A stretch of 64,000 nt of DNA from Isosphaeraceae bacterium EP7 (GCA_038400315.1 CP151667.1:6459174-6523173), one strand, 5' to 3'; counted from the first letter of the stretch, positions 1-8,689 are shown. Notes: generated from the sequence alone by a model not told the origin. Numbers and translations are program-made.

Positions 1-1
1 G

Positions 2-796
2 GCACCGCCGCACCGGATCGACCCGACGATCGTGCTGCTGACGCCGGGCGTGTTCAACTCGGCCTACTTCGAGCACACGTTCCTGGCCCGCCAGATGGGC
101 ATCGAGCTCGTCGAGGGACGCGACCTGGTCGTGCACGACAACGTCGTCTGGATGAGGACGACGGCCGGACTGGAGCGGGTCGACGTCATCTATCGGCGGC
201 TCGACGACGACTTCCTCGACCCGCTCGCCTTCCGGAGCGACTCGCGCCTGGGCGTGGCCGGGCTGTTCAACGCGTATCGGTCGGGGAACGTGGCGCTGGC
301 CAACTCGATCGGGACCGGCGTGGCCGACGACAAGGCGATCTATGCGTACGTCCCCGCCATCATCAAATACTACCTGAATCAGGACCCGATCCTGCCCAAC
401 GTCGAGACCTTCCTGATGACCAACCCGGTCCATCAGGCTCACACACTCGACAACATCGAGAAGCTGGTGGTCAAGGCGGTGGGCGAGTCGGGCGGCTATG
501 GGATGCTGATCGGGCCGCACTCGACGAAGGCTCAGCGGGATGACTTCCGGGCGCTCATCAAGGCCGACCCGCGCAACTACATCGCCCAGCCGACGCTCTC
601 GCTCTCACGCGCCCCTTGCTTCATCGACGGCGAGGTCGAGGCCCGGCACGTCGACCTCAGGCCGTTCATCCTCTATGGCGAGAAGGTGACGATCATTCCG
701 GGAGGCCTGACCCGGGTGGCGCTGAAACGAGGTTCGCTGGTGGTCAACTCGTCCCAGGGGGGCGGCAGCAAGGACACCTGGGTCCTGTACGAGTAG
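2..796 (+). CDS. Circularly permuted ATP-grasp protein (COG2308 type), 5' end outside window
   Basis: This is the C-terminal part of a circularly permuted ATP-grasp enzyme (DUF404/DUF407 class). The frame is open to the left edge, so the start is missing; an internal GTG at 32 is not the true start. Readable family landmarks are the [16 protein letters not shown] segment, the [10 protein letters not shown] segment, the [13 protein letters not shown] stretch typical of ATP-grasp nucleotide binding, and the [21 protein letters not shown] segment near the end. Enzymes of this family are thought to make peptide-like bonds using ATP. The next two genes, an alpha-E protein and a transglutaminase-like protein, are the classic neighbours of this family, which supports the call. 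The substrate is unknown. Confidence 0.9.
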   Translation, partial: APPHRIDPTIVLLTPGVFNSAYFEHTFLARQMGIELVEGRDLVVHDNVVWMRTTAGLERVDVIYRRLDDDFLDPLAFRSDSRLGVAGLFNAYRSGNVALANSIGTGVADDKAIYAYVPAIIKYYLNQDPILPNVETFLMTNPVHQAHTLDNIEKLVVKAVGESGGYGMLIGPHSTKAQRDDFRALIKADPRNYIAQPTLSLSRAPCFIDGEVEARHVDLRPFILYGEKVTIIPGGLTRVALKRGSLVVNSSQGGGSKDTWVLYE

Positions 797-866
797 CGGG
801 ATCCGACGACGCCCGCTCGCACCAAACGAAGCCAATGCCCAGGACCAGGACCGAGGCCTTTCCACC

Positions 867-1826
867 ATGCTCTCCCGAGTCGCCGACACGCTCTACTGGA
901 TGAGCCGCTACCTGGAGCGGGCCGAGCACACCGCGCGGCTGGTGGACGTGAACCTGAACCTGATGCTCGACCAGTCCCCCGAGTCCGCCGTGCCTCGGTG
1001 GGACCGGGTGTTGACCAGCCTGCGGGCGAAGATCCCCGGCGTGGACCTGGAGAGCGACCCGTACGCGATCGCGCGGACGTTGATGTTCGACCCGACCAAT
1101 CCGTCCTCGGTCGTCGCCTGCATCGGCGTGGCCCGCGAGAACGCGAGGCAGGCCCGTGAGTTGATCAGCTCGGACATGTGGGAGCACCTCAACCGGATGT
1201 ACCTGGATGCCCGGACGGCCGGCGCCGACGGGTTTTTCCAGGCACAGCCGGCCGACTTCCTCCGCGGCGTCCGGCTGTCGGCGCACACGTTCCAGGGGCT
1301 CACCGAGTCAACCATCGCGCATGACGAGTCGTGGCGGTTCATCGAGCTGGGCCGCTACATCGAGCGGGCGGGCGCGGTGGCCACGCTGCTCGACGCCTAC
1401 TTCAACACGCTGGACGAGGCCGAGGCCGCGCCCGGCGGCGACCACCTCGAGTGGATCGGCCTGCTGAAGGGCTGCACCGCCTTCGAGGCCTACTGCAAGG
1501 TGTACACGGCCGACCTGCACCCCGACCGGATCGCCGAGTTCCTGCTGCTAAGCGGCGACTTCCCGCACTCGGTCCGGTTCGCCGTCGAGCGAGTGCAGGG
1601 GGCCTTGCAGGCGATCGCGGCGCAGGCCGTGCGCCGCAACGCCGGGCGGCTCGACCGCCTGGCCGGGCGGCTCCGTTCGGCCCTGAGCTTCGGCCAGATC
1701 GACGAGATCCTCGTCTCCGGCCTGCACGCCTACCTGGAAGAGATCCGCAGGCAGTGCGCCCTGATCCACAAGGCGATCCACGACTTCTACATCGCCTATT
1801 CCGTCGAGAGTGCCCTGGGGGCCTGA
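867..1826 (+). CDS. Alpha-E domain protein (DUF403)
   Basis: A 319-residue, mostly helical protein matching the alpha-E (DUF403, COG2307) family. It opens with MLSRVADTLYWMSRYLERAEHTAR, shown here in part, which is the family hallmark. It follows the ATP-grasp gene by 70 bases on the same strand and precedes a transglutaminase-like gene by 44 bases, so the three probably form one operon. The biochemical role of alpha-E proteins is not established; they are inferred to act with the ATP-grasp ligase in making or modifying a small peptide. The ATG at 867 is chosen because the conserved N-terminus begins exactly there. Confidence 0.92.
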   Translation: MLSRVADTLYWMSRYLERAEHTARLVDVNLNLMLDQSPESAVPRWDRVLTSLRAKIPGVDLESDPYAIARTLMFDPTNPSSVVACIGVARENARQARELISSDMWEHLNRMYLDARTAGADGFFQAQPADFLRGVRLSAHTFQGLTESTIAHDESWRFIELGRYIERAGAVATLLDAYFNTLDEAEAAPGGDHLEWIGLLKGCTAFEAYCKVYTADLHPDRIAEFLLLSGDFPHSVRFAVERVQGALQAIAAQAVRRNAGRLDRLAGRLRSALSFGQIDEILVSGLHAYLEEIRRQCALIHKAIHDFYIAYSVESALGA

Positions 1827-1870
1827 CCGAGCCCGGACATCGGCGACGCCCGACCTGGAGGACGCCCTTC

Positions 1871-2914
1871 ATGTTCTATTACGCGATCCGCCACGTCACC
1901 CGCTACCGCTACTCCACCCCCATCGGCGAGAGCGTGATGGAAGTGCGCATGCAGCCCAGGAGCGAAGGCTCGCACCGCTGCTGGGACTTCCAGCTCTCCA
2001 GCGCCCCGCGCGCCAAGGTGGCCTCGTACCGCGACAGCCTGGGCAACCACGTCCACCACTTCGACATTCCGGGCCGGCACACCAAGCTGACGATCACCGC
2101 CGAGTCGGTCGTCGAGATCGCGCCCACCCCCGAACCCGTCGGGATCGGCCCCGAGGCCTGGGACGCGCTGGACGCCCTGGCCGAGTCGGGCCGCGAGTGG
2201 GAGATGCTCCGCCCCAGCAAGTTCTCCCGCTCGAGCCCGCTGCTCGAGGAGTTCGCCCTCGAGATCAACCTGTGCCGCGGCGAAGACCCCTGGACCACAC
2301 TGCTCGGGCTGAACAAGGCGATCCACGAGGCCTTCGAGTACGTCCCCAAGAGCACGCGGGTCGACTCCCCCATCGACCTCGTCCTGGAGCAGCGCCGGGG
2401 GGTCTGCCAGGACTTCGCTCACGTCATGGCCGTGCTCATCCGCAAGCTGGGCATCCCCTGCCGGTACGTCAGCGGCTACCTCTTCCACCGACGGGGCGAC
2501 GAGGGCGAGCGCAGGGCGGCCGACGCCACGCACGCCTGGGTCGAGGCCTTCCTGCCCGGCCACGGCTGGGTCGGCCTGGACCCGACCAACAACACGGTCG
2601 CCTCCGACCGTCACGTCCGCGTGGCGATCGGCCGCGACTACCACGACGTCCCCCCCACCCGCGGGTTCTACAAGGGGGACTCCAGGAGCGAGCTGAGCGT
2701 CTCCGTCGAGGTCAGCGAGACCGACGCCCCCGTCGACTTCGACCCGCCGGCGCCCGAGAACTGGGTCGCCGTCGAGACCGAGGCTCCCGACGTCACCTCC
2801 CTCCAGCAGCAGCAGCAGCAATCCCAGCAGGAGCAGCAGCAGCAGTCGCTCAATGGGTGGCGGCAGTCGCAGAGTGGATCCGGTAAGAGTCAGCGGCAGT
2901 CGCAGGGGCGTTGA
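1871..2914 (+). CDS. Transglutaminase-like cysteine protein with a Gln-rich tail
   Basis: A 347-residue protein of the bacterial transglutaminase-like superfamily (COG1305). An N-terminal beta domain (about 1-85) starts with the typical YAIRHVTRYRYSTPI segment. The catalytic core carries Cys179 in GVCQDFAH, His221 in DATHAWVEAF and Asp237 in GLDPTNN, so the papain-like triad looks complete. It is the third gene of the ATP-grasp/alpha-E/transglutaminase set and probably hydrolyses or forms amide bonds on the product of that pathway. The ATG at 1871 is preferred because the family N-terminus begins there, although the frame stays open upstream across the alpha-E gene. Unusual: the last 40 residues are a Gln/Ser-rich low-complexity tail. 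Confidence 0.9.
   Translation: MFYYAIRHVTRYRYSTPIGESVMEVRMQPRSEGSHRCWDFQLSSAPRAKVASYRDSLGNHVHHFDIPGRHTKLTITAESVVEIAPTPEPVGIGPEAWDALDALAESGREWEMLRPSKFSRSSPLLEEFALEINLCRGEDPWTTLLGLNKAIHEAFEYVPKSTRVDSPIDLVLEQRRGVCQDFAHVMAVLIRKLGIPCRYVSGYLFHRRGDEGERRAADATHAWVEAFLPGHGWVGLDPTNNTVASDRHVRVAIGRDYHDVPPTRGFYKGDSRSELSVSVEVSETDAPVDFDPPAPENWVAVETEAPDVTSLQQQQQQSQQEQQQQSLNGWRQSQSGSGKSQRQSQGR
2814..2845 (+). repeat. CAG-rich low-complexity run coding for polyglutamine
   Basis: Consecutive CAG/CAA codons interrupted by one TCC and one GAG encode a Q6-S-Q2-E-Q4-type run at the C-terminus of the transglutaminase-like protein. It is seen directly; such runs are prone to length variation by slippage. Confidence 0.8.
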
Positions 2915-2947
2915 CCGACCCCGCGGGTTCTTCGTACGCTCAGGGGC

Positions 2948-3520
2948 ATGGGTTACGAGGTCGAGATCAAGTTCAGGTGTCCCGATCACGGGGCCATATC
3001 GAAGCGCCTGATGGCTCTGGGGGCCGGCCCTGGGGCCGAGGTCGAGCAGGCCGACGCCTACCTGGCTCATCCATCGCGCGACTTCGCCGCGACCAACGAA
3101 GCCCTGCGCATCCGCCGCGAAGGGGCCGAGAACCGGGTCACCTACAAGGGGCCAAAGCACCCCGGGCCGACCAAGACCCGCGAAGAGATCGAAATCCCCT
3201 TCCAGGGGGGGCAAGAGGGATTTGAAGCCACGTCCAGGCTGTTCGAGGCCCTAGGCTTCCGCCCCGTGGCCGTCGTGCGGAAGCGGCGAATCCCCCATCA
3301 CGTCCGCTTCCAGGGGCGTGAGTTGGAGGTGACGCTCGACCTGGCCGAGGAGCTTGGCCCGTTCGTCGAGGTGGAGGCCTTGGCCGCCGACGCGGCCGAC
3401 CTGCCCGCCGCGCAGGCCGCCGTCCAGGCGCTGGCCGCCGAGCTCGGTTTGACCGACGCGAGCGTCGAACCCCGGTCCTACCTGCGGATGCTGCTGGAGC
3501 TGAGCGGGAACCAGGGCTGA
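2948..3520 (+). CDS. CYTH-domain protein, class IV adenylate cyclase-like (CyaB type)
   Basis: A 190-residue CYTH (CyaB/thiamine triphosphatase) domain protein. The diagnostic E-x-E-x-K motif is at the extreme N-terminus (Glu4, Glu6, Lys8 in YEVEIKFR), followed by the expected basic strands LRIRREG and VTYKGPK and the acidic EVTLDLAEELGPFVEVE strand. These build the triphosphate- and metal-binding tunnel. Members include class IV adenylate cyclases and triphosphate hydrolases, and the sequence alone does not decide between them; the spacing of motifs resembles CyaB. It starts 33 bases after the transglutaminase-like gene on the same strand and may be co-transcribed. The ATG at 2948 places the motif at the N-terminus as in the family. 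Confidence 0.85.
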   Translation: MGYEVEIKFRCPDHGAISKRLMALGAGPGAEVEQADAYLAHPSRDFAATNEALRIRREGAENRVTYKGPKHPGPTKTREEIEIPFQGGQEGFEATSRLFEALGFRPVAVVRKRRIPHHVRFQGRELEVTLDLAEELGPFVEVEALAADAADLPAAQAAVQALAAELGLTDASVEPRSYLRMLLELSGNQG

Positions 3521-3641
3521 GCCGTCGGCCGGTCCGGGTGGCCGAACCCGACTATCCAGGATTGCCCACCTCTGGTAGATATCCCCCCGCTCAGGGCCGC
3601 ACGAGGTCCGGGCGCCCAGATTCTCGGGGGAGACTCTCGCG

Positions 3642-4349
3642 ATGGACCGCCGCCGATACGTTCCGATGACCGACACGCTGGAAGGGCGGCAGCTCCTCTC
3701 CACCGCCAGCGCCACCATCTCGGCCGCAGATGCCAAGGCGAAGACCACCACGAGCAGCACCACCACCACGAATCTCAAGAACCAGACCACCACCACGACG
3801 GTCGTCGTCACCACCGACGGCGTCAAGACCGCGACGACGACCACCACCAGCACCATCACGAACGACCCGGACTCGATCGCCAAGAAAGAGAGACGGGTCA
3901 AGAATCTACCCGTTTACCTCAAGCAGACCGTACCGGGCCGTTATATCCCACCCGCCGTCCTGACGCAGATCCAGGCCAACCTGTCAGCGATCATCGGTCA
4001 GCTCAAGCCGCCCAACCCGGAAGTCCTCAACGGGTTCAACGAACGCCTCCGCGACCTCGGCCAGTGGCAGAACCTTCGCCCCGAGGACGCCGCCGCCCTG
4101 AATCATGACTTCGGCACGGTGCTCAAGGCAGCCGGGGCCACCGACGCTCAGACGACCAGGCTCCAGGATTCCATGAAGCAGCTGGCGCAGGTGAGCGCCA
4201 ACAGCGTCAGCCCGTCGATCCTGGCCCGCAACGACTACGCGACGGTCATCCAGACGGCCCTGTCCGTGGGGCGTGCCCCGGTTGCCAGGACGACGGTGAA
4301 CACCGTGGTGGCCCAGGCGCATCCCAAGGGCGCAACGTCCCTTAAATAA
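3642..4349 (+). CDS. Thr-rich protein with N-terminal L-E-G-R-Q-L-L-S motif
   Basis: A 235-residue protein of unknown function. It begins MDRRRYVPMTDTLEGRQLLS: the basic N-terminus followed by L-E-x-R-x-L-L-S is a recurrent N-terminal signature of planctomycete exported proteins. Residues about 24-75 are a Thr-rich low-complexity linker. The C-terminal 150 residues are predicted mostly helical with no recognised domain (ILTQIQANLSAIIGQL-like segments). There is no Cys, and no classical signal peptide can be read, so the export route is inferred only from the motif. It stands 121 bases after the CYTH gene and just before the candidate 6S RNA. Confidence 0.75.
   Translation: MDRRRYVPMTDTLEGRQLLSTASATISAADAKAKTTTSSTTTTNLKNQTTTTTVVVTTDGVKTATTTTTSTITNDPDSIAKKERRVKNLPVYLKQTVPGRYIPPAVLTQIQANLSAIIGQLKPPNPEVLNGFNERLRDLGQWQNLRPEDAAALNHDFGTVLKAAGATDAQTTRLQDSMKQLAQVSANSVSPSILARNDYATVIQTALSVGRAPVARTTVNTVVAQAHPKGATSLK
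3746..3856 (+). repeat. ACC-rich low-complexity Thr codon tract
   Basis: Runs of ACC/ACG codons encode T-T-x-T-T clusters in the linker of the preceding protein. The tract is directly visible and explains spurious open frames in the other reading phases. Confidence 0.7.
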
Positions 4350-4387
4350 TTGGCCGCGGGCGAAGCCGGGGCGGGTCTTTCCCGAGC

Positions 4388-4416
4388 TTGATTCGGCCGC
4401 CCTTCGTGGCTACCAT
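4388..4416 (+). promoter_or_regulatory. Sigma70-like promoter for the candidate 6S RNA
   Basis: A -35-like TTGATT (4388-4393) and a -10-like TACCAT (4411-4416) are separated by exactly 17 bases. The predicted transcription start, 7-9 bases after the -10 box, falls at about 4424, which is where the closing stem of the candidate RNA begins. Confidence 0.6.
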
Positions 4417-4423
4417 GACCTTT

Positions 4424-4619
4424 GTCCGGCCTCGGCCGGGCTGCCTCTGCCATGTTCGTCAGCGGCGTTCTTTTGGCGAACCAACGAGTCCCCGTTGGGC
4501 ACCGAAACTGGCCTCTGGGCTTGTCCCTGAAGGTCTCAGGTTCCCACTTATTAATTGCGGGTTCTCAAAAGCGCCTCAACGGCATTGCGGTGGAGGCTTC
4601 ACCCGGCCCACGCCCGGAG
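4424..4619 (+). ncRNA. ssrS: Candidate 6S RNA
   Basis: 6S RNA binds housekeeping RNA polymerase by mimicking an open promoter. Evidence here: the position directly upstream of 5-formyltetrahydrofolate cyclo-ligase (ygfA), the classical 6S location; a length near 195 nt; and a long-range closing stem. In that stem 4425-4429 (TCCGG) pairs with 4614-4618, 4434-4440 (GGCCGGG) pairs perfectly with 4602-4608, and 4443-4451 (GCCTCTGCC) pairs with 4589-4597 using G-U wobbles. The 5' arm reads ATGTTCGTCAGCGG, close to the E. coli 6S stretch ATGTTCGCAAGCGG as I recall it. A smaller hairpin (CCAACG/CGTTGG, 4481-4498) lies inside. No good coding frame uses this stretch. A covariance search was not possible here. 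Confidence 0.7.
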
Positions 4620-4670
4620 CCGACTCGATCGGCCCCGCGTGCGGGCCGGTCTTCGTTTCGAACCTCGGCG

Positions 4671-5264
4671 ATGACGCCCATGGACAACCGCACGCGGAAA
4701 CGCCGGCTCCGCCGGGAAGTCCGGGCCAGGATTCTGGCCACGGCCCCGGCCCGACGCCTCGAGGAAGAGGCTGAGCTCGCCCTTCGATTCGAGACCCTGC
4801 CGGGCCTCTCCTCGGCTCGGACGGTCCTGCTCTACGTCCGCGCGTTCCGCGAAGAGATCGACACGCGACCGATGGTCGCTTCGGCCCTCGAACGAAACCT
4901 GATCGTCGCCTGCCCGCGCGTGGATGCGGCCGGTCAACGCCTGCGCCTCTTCCGCATCGCCGACCCCGACCGCGACCTCGTCCCGGGCACGCTGAACATC
5001 CCCGAACCCGCCGCGACCTGCCCCGAGCTTTCCCCCAAAGCGATCGACTGGGTCCTCGTCCCGGGCCTCGCCTTCGACCCGCGTGGCTATCGACTGGGAC
5101 GCGGAGGCGGCTACTACGACCGACTGCTGCCCGAGCTACGCCCCGACGCCCCGCGCTGGGCGCTGGCCTTCGACGCCCAGTGGGTCGAAGGCCTCCCCGT
5201 CGAGCCGCACGACATGCCGCTCGACGGGATCGTCAGCCCTTCTCGGACGGAGACGCCCGCCTGA
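4671..5264 (+). CDS. 5-formyltetrahydrofolate cyclo-ligase
   Basis: This enzyme converts 5-formyltetrahydrofolate to 5,10-methenyltetrahydrofolate using ATP. The 197-residue product has the family length, a basic N-terminus (RTRKRRLRREVRARI), the middle segment RTVLLYVRAFREEIDT, the DWVLVPGLAFDPRGYRLGRG segment and the GGGYYDRLL motif that forms the substrate/ATP site. The frame is open further upstream, but that part overlaps the candidate 6S RNA, so a start at 4671 (or the second ATG at 4680) is chosen; this fits the family N-terminus. The gene ends one base before the convergent gene on the other strand, leaving no room for a separate terminator. Confidence 0.92.
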   Translation: MTPMDNRTRKRRLRREVRARILATAPARRLEEEAELALRFETLPGLSSARTVLLYVRAFREEIDTRPMVASALERNLIVACPRVDAAGQRLRLFRIADPDRDLVPGTLNIPEPAATCPELSPKAIDWVLVPGLAFDPRGYRLGRGGGYYDRLLPELRPDAPRWALAFDAQWVEGLPVEPHDMPLDGIVSPSRTETPA

Positions 5265-5265
5265 C

Positions 5266-6468
5266 TTACGGCTTGGCCTTCTCGACGCCGATCGCCAGCG
5301 ACGCATAGGCCGAGTTCGCCGCGGCGACCTGCGCCGCCGTCGTGTCGCCTGCGTGGAGGATGACCCGATAGCGGAACGTGATCGACTTGCCCTGCGGCAC
5401 GACGAGGTCACCGCTGCGCCCGGACTTGGGGTCGAACTCGCGATTTCCGAACGGATTGGCGGCGAACAGCCCATAAGTGCGGACGTGCCAGGTGGTCGGG
5501 TAGCGGACGCTGGTCGGGTGATTGAGGATGGCGATGCCGACCGTCTTGCCGTTGACGGGCCCGACATAGTCGACCCAGGCCGAGGGCTTGCCCCAGGCAG
5601 CGTCATCGGTCAGTCCCTCGGCATTGATAATCTTGCCACCTTGCTTGGCGGTGACATCCATGCTGCTGGCCACACGCACGCCGAACGACCCTTCCTTGGT
5701 GTCGCCGAAGGTGAGCGGCCCTTCGCTAGCCTTCACGGTGAAGTCGAAGTCGATGACCCGGGCGCCCTTGGTGTTGTAGAACCGGGCGACGCGCTCGTCT
5801 TCGCAAACCTTCTTGCCATCGGACCCGATCCAGTCGTCGGTGGTGCGTAGGATGCCGACGGCGGGGCCGCCCAGCTTCGTGAGCTTGGACGTCTCCTTGA
5901 TCGTGCCGTGGCCGGGCATCTCGGACCAGAAGTCGACACCATTCACCTTGCCGTGATTGAACCAGAGCGAACGGTGGTGCGGGTGGTCGAGCTTCTCGCC
6001 CGCGACCTTCTTCATGGGGAAGGCTCGCGTGACAGGGGCGCCGGTCGGCCCGATCAGGGGGAAGAAGAACGGCTTGGGCCCGACATTGCTGACGTACTCG
6101 GTCAGGGGCTTGCCGCCGACCGTCACGGCGACGTTCGGCCCCTCATCGGTGAGCACCACGCCCGGCGCCGCGGCCGAGTCGGCGGCCTGTGTCACTTCGA
6201 AGCCGTTCGTACCCTGGTCGAGCGCCGGCAGCACGACGGCCAGATACGTCTTGCCCGCGTCCTTGTAGACCTGCGCCGCGAGGGCGGGGCCTTTCCCTTC
6301 CGGCCGGACCAGGTAGGCGCCGGGGGCGGCATCGACCTGGAACCAGATGGGCGTCTCGCCCAGCACAGGGCCGGGGTTGTTGACCGTGAATTGCCAGGGC
6401 TCGACGGCTCCCGCCGCGGGGGCCGCGAGCAAGAGCAGGGCGATCGCGGCTCGAATCGTTGGCTTCAT
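5266..6468 (-). CDS. Secreted DUF6807 (PmoA-family) protein
   Basis: A 400-residue protein with a clear N-terminal signal peptide (MKPTIRAAIALLLLAAPAAGA). The body matches the DUF6807 family, often annotated as 'methane oxygenase PmoA' although these proteins are unrelated to membrane methane monooxygenase subunits. The diagnostic block is HPHHRSLWFNHGKVNGVDFW near the middle, followed by late segments such as VGIAILNHPTSVRYPTTWHVRTYG. Planctomycetes carry many copies beside sugar-related oxidoreductases and hydrolases. Function is not established; a role in extracytoplasmic carbohydrate metabolism is inferred from such contexts. It lies 54 bases downstream of the esterase gene on the same strand and may be co-transcribed with it. 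Confidence 0.82.
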   Translation of the reverse strand: MKPTIRAAIALLLLAAPAAGAVEPWQFTVNNPGPVLGETPIWFQVDAAPGAYLVRPEGKGPALAAQVYKDAGKTYLAVVLPALDQGTNGFEVTQAADSAAAPGVVLTDEGPNVAVTVGGKPLTEYVSNVGPKPFFFPLIGPTGAPVTRAFPMKKVAGEKLDHPHHRSLWFNHGKVNGVDFWSEMPGHGTIKETSKLTKLGGPAVGILRTTDDWIGSDGKKVCEDERVARFYNTKGARVIDFDFTVKASEGPLTFGDTKEGSFGVRVASSMDVTAKQGGKIINAEGLTDDAAWGKPSAWVDYVGPVNGKTVGIAILNHPTSVRYPTTWHVRTYGLFAANPFGNREFDPKSGRSGDLVVPQGKSITFRYRVILHAGDTTAAQVAAANSAYASLAIGVEKAKP

Positions 6469-6522
6469 CGGGCGGCACTCCGTGGGTCGTCTGATCGGTT
6501 CACATCGTGGTCGTTCGGGCGG

Positions 6523-8517
6523 TCAGGGCAGCCGCCATCGCTCGTCGAAGAATCCGGCAACCTTGGCCTTCTGGTTCGGGTCGGCCAGCTCGAAGACGGC
6601 GTAATCCCCCAGCTGGGGATAGAGCAACGCATTCGTCCCCTTGAATGCCGATGCGCCGAACGTGTGGCCGCTGTTGAGCACCACGTAGCGGCCCCTGGCC
6701 AGCGGGCTGGGCGCGATCAAGGCCGGCGAGTGCGTGGCCGCGTCGTAGGTGTTACGGAGCCGCAACGACTCGCGCGTCCAGGTCAGCGGCAGCCCGGAGA
6801 GCGAGCGGGCGATGAGCGAGTTGGAGCCGGGATCGCCGAACAGGATCAGATTCTTGCCGGCAATGTCGGCCTCTGTCACTTGCGCATCGTCCTTGACGGG
6901 CAGGTCGCCCCGCATCCACTTGCTCCAGTCCTTGGAGAAGCGGTCGAGGCGGGCGTCGGCCCAGGCCTGGAGCGCCGGGTTCCAGGGGGTCCCGGTGCCC
7001 CGGACGCAGAGGAACGGGCCGGTGAATGCGTCGTCGATCGGGCCTTGAAGGCCGGGTGCCTTGGTTCCGTCGAGGTTCTCCTGCAACCCGCGCGAGGCCT
7101 CGTGGTCGAGCACCTCCCAACCCTTGGCCCGCTTCTGGTAGTAAACCGAGGGGAGCAGGCCCGACGCCGCCAGCTTCAAGGGGAGTTCGTCGCCGTCGAG
7201 CTTGATCGTCTCGCCCACCTGGCGCTGAACCGAAAGGACCGCCACGTTTTCCGTGGTCGCGATCACGGAGCCGCCCTCGACGCGGGCATCGACGGTCGCC
7301 CGCGTGTAGTGCTCGCCCATGCGCTCGACGGCCAGCCATGCGGCCTTCGGATACTTGAGCGAGTACGTGACGAACCGGACTCGGGCGGGTTCCAGGTTCG
7401 CCCCGTCCTTGGCGTGCTCGTCGTGAAAGGCCGCGAGCAAGGCGGCGCTCGCCGGGTCGACCTTGTGGCCCATCTTCGCGCCGACGACGCCGAGATAGTC
7501 GATGTCGGTCCCTCGCGTGACCAGGCCGTCGGCCTTCAGGGCGAACCCCAGCGTGCGCAAGGCTTCTTCAATATTGCGGCTCGCCTTCAACTGCGGGTCA
7601 TCCTCGCCGCCATAGCCCGCCATCGGCACGTTGAAGGCGTTCAGCGCATGATCCACCGACTCGTAAAGGTGGATCCCTCGGGCCTCGACCTCGGTGAGAT
7701 TGGCGAGCTTGGCATAGCGTTTCGTCTCGGTGAAACCGGCGCCAGCCTCGACCGACGACCAGGCGGCCGGGTGGTGCAGGCCCAGGTGCCAGGCCCCTGC
7801 CCCGCCCATCGAGAACCCGCGCAGGACGACTCGACGGTCGTCGACGGGATAGTTCCGCTTGACCGCCTCGATGGCCTCGAAGACGTCGGTCTCGCCCGCC
7901 CAGCGGTAGGCGTTGTTCCCCCGGCCGAAGACGTGCAGCACCAGGCCCGCCTGCCCCGCCGGCGCGGGCTTGCCCTGGTGAGCGTGCAGGAAGCTGACCT
8001 CGTTGAGCGTCGCCCCGCGCCCGTGCAGGACGACGTCGAGCCGCAGCTTCCTGTCCGCGGGCACACCTCCCGCGGGGACGACCACCGCATAGGGCTGGAT
8101 TGATCCATCGACCCTGGAGACATATCCGCGAGCGGTCGATCCCTCGGCGGTCGCCCATGGGCTCTCGCGATGGGCAAGCTTGCCCGCCCGGTCCAGGCCC
8201 CTGCCCAGCCCCTCCAGCGTCCAATCCGCGTACGCAGGGGTGTAGAACTCGCCGTGTTCCACGATCAATCGGGCCGCGCGGAGGTAGACGCGGACGTCGG
8301 CCACCAGATCGGCCGACTTCGGCGGGACGATCCCCCGCTCGATCGACACAAGGGCCTTCTCCAGCTCGTCGGATTTGGCCGCGATCGCCGCGAGCTGTTC
8401 CGCCTTGGGCTCGATCGTGGCCGAGGGCGGCGGTGCCTGCGCCCGCGCATCGCCCTGTGACGTGGCCAGGGACAGGAGCCCCAGCGACGCGGCCAGAAGG
8501 CCCTTGAAACTCATCAT
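6523..8517 (-). CDS. Secreted alpha/beta-hydrolase (esterase/prolyl-oligopeptidase type)
   Basis: A 664-residue exported protein. After a signal peptide (MMSFKGLLAASLGLLSLATSQGDARA, cleavage near residue 26) comes a helical region and then an alpha/beta-hydrolase core. The core has an oxyanion-hole-like LDVVLHGRG segment (160-168) and the nucleophile elbow GFSMGGAG with Ser236. This resembles PHB-depolymerase/feruloyl-esterase and prolyl-oligopeptidase-like hydrolases. The C-terminal third (about 430-664) resembles the extra domain seen in planctomycete hydrolases of this kind. The frame is open another 74 codons upstream, but the signal peptide fixes the start at 8517 (or 8514), preceded by a GAGGGGG sequence. 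The substrate is unknown. Confidence 0.82.
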   Translation of the reverse strand: MMSFKGLLAASLGLLSLATSQGDARAQAPPPSATIEPKAEQLAAIAAKSDELEKALVSIERGIVPPKSADLVADVRVYLRAARLIVEHGEFYTPAYADWTLEGLGRGLDRAGKLAHRESPWATAEGSTARGYVSRVDGSIQPYAVVVPAGGVPADRKLRLDVVLHGRGATLNEVSFLHAHQGKPAPAGQAGLVLHVFGRGNNAYRWAGETDVFEAIEAVKRNYPVDDRRVVLRGFSMGGAGAWHLGLHHPAAWSSVEAGAGFTETKRYAKLANLTEVEARGIHLYESVDHALNAFNVPMAGYGGEDDPQLKASRNIEEALRTLGFALKADGLVTRGTDIDYLGVVGAKMGHKVDPASAALLAAFHDEHAKDGANLEPARVRFVTYSLKYPKAAWLAVERMGEHYTRATVDARVEGGSVIATTENVAVLSVQRQVGETIKLDGDELPLKLAASGLLPSVYYQKRAKGWEVLDHEASRGLQENLDGTKAPGLQGPIDDAFTGPFLCVRGTGTPWNPALQAWADARLDRFSKDWSKWMRGDLPVKDDAQVTEADIAGKNLILFGDPGSNSLIARSLSGLPLTWTRESLRLRNTYDAATHSPALIAPSPLARGRYVVLNSGHTFGASAFKGTNALLYPQLGDYAVFELADPNQKAKVAGFFDERWRLP

Positions 8518-8689
8518 CACCGGATTTCGCCCCCTCGCACGAAGGCCGGGACCCGCCCGGCCGGGCCCCGATTGTAGCCGAACCGAAAGGCCGGCCAAGG
8601 CCCAAGGCCGCCGGCGGACTCGACCGGGGGATGCGTTTGTGGTCTCATCGGGGATCGCCCCGACATCACCCCGCAGGACCGATCCAACG

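Noticed and set aside
4422-4670. N-terminal extension of 5-formyltetrahydrofolate cyclo-ligase
   Set aside because: The extension lies in the candidate 6S RNA, shows no family resemblance and would make the protein 83 residues too long.
5908-8103. A 731-codon open frame antisense to the DUF6807 and esterase genes
   Set aside because: It spans two well-supported genes on the other strand and has shadow composition.
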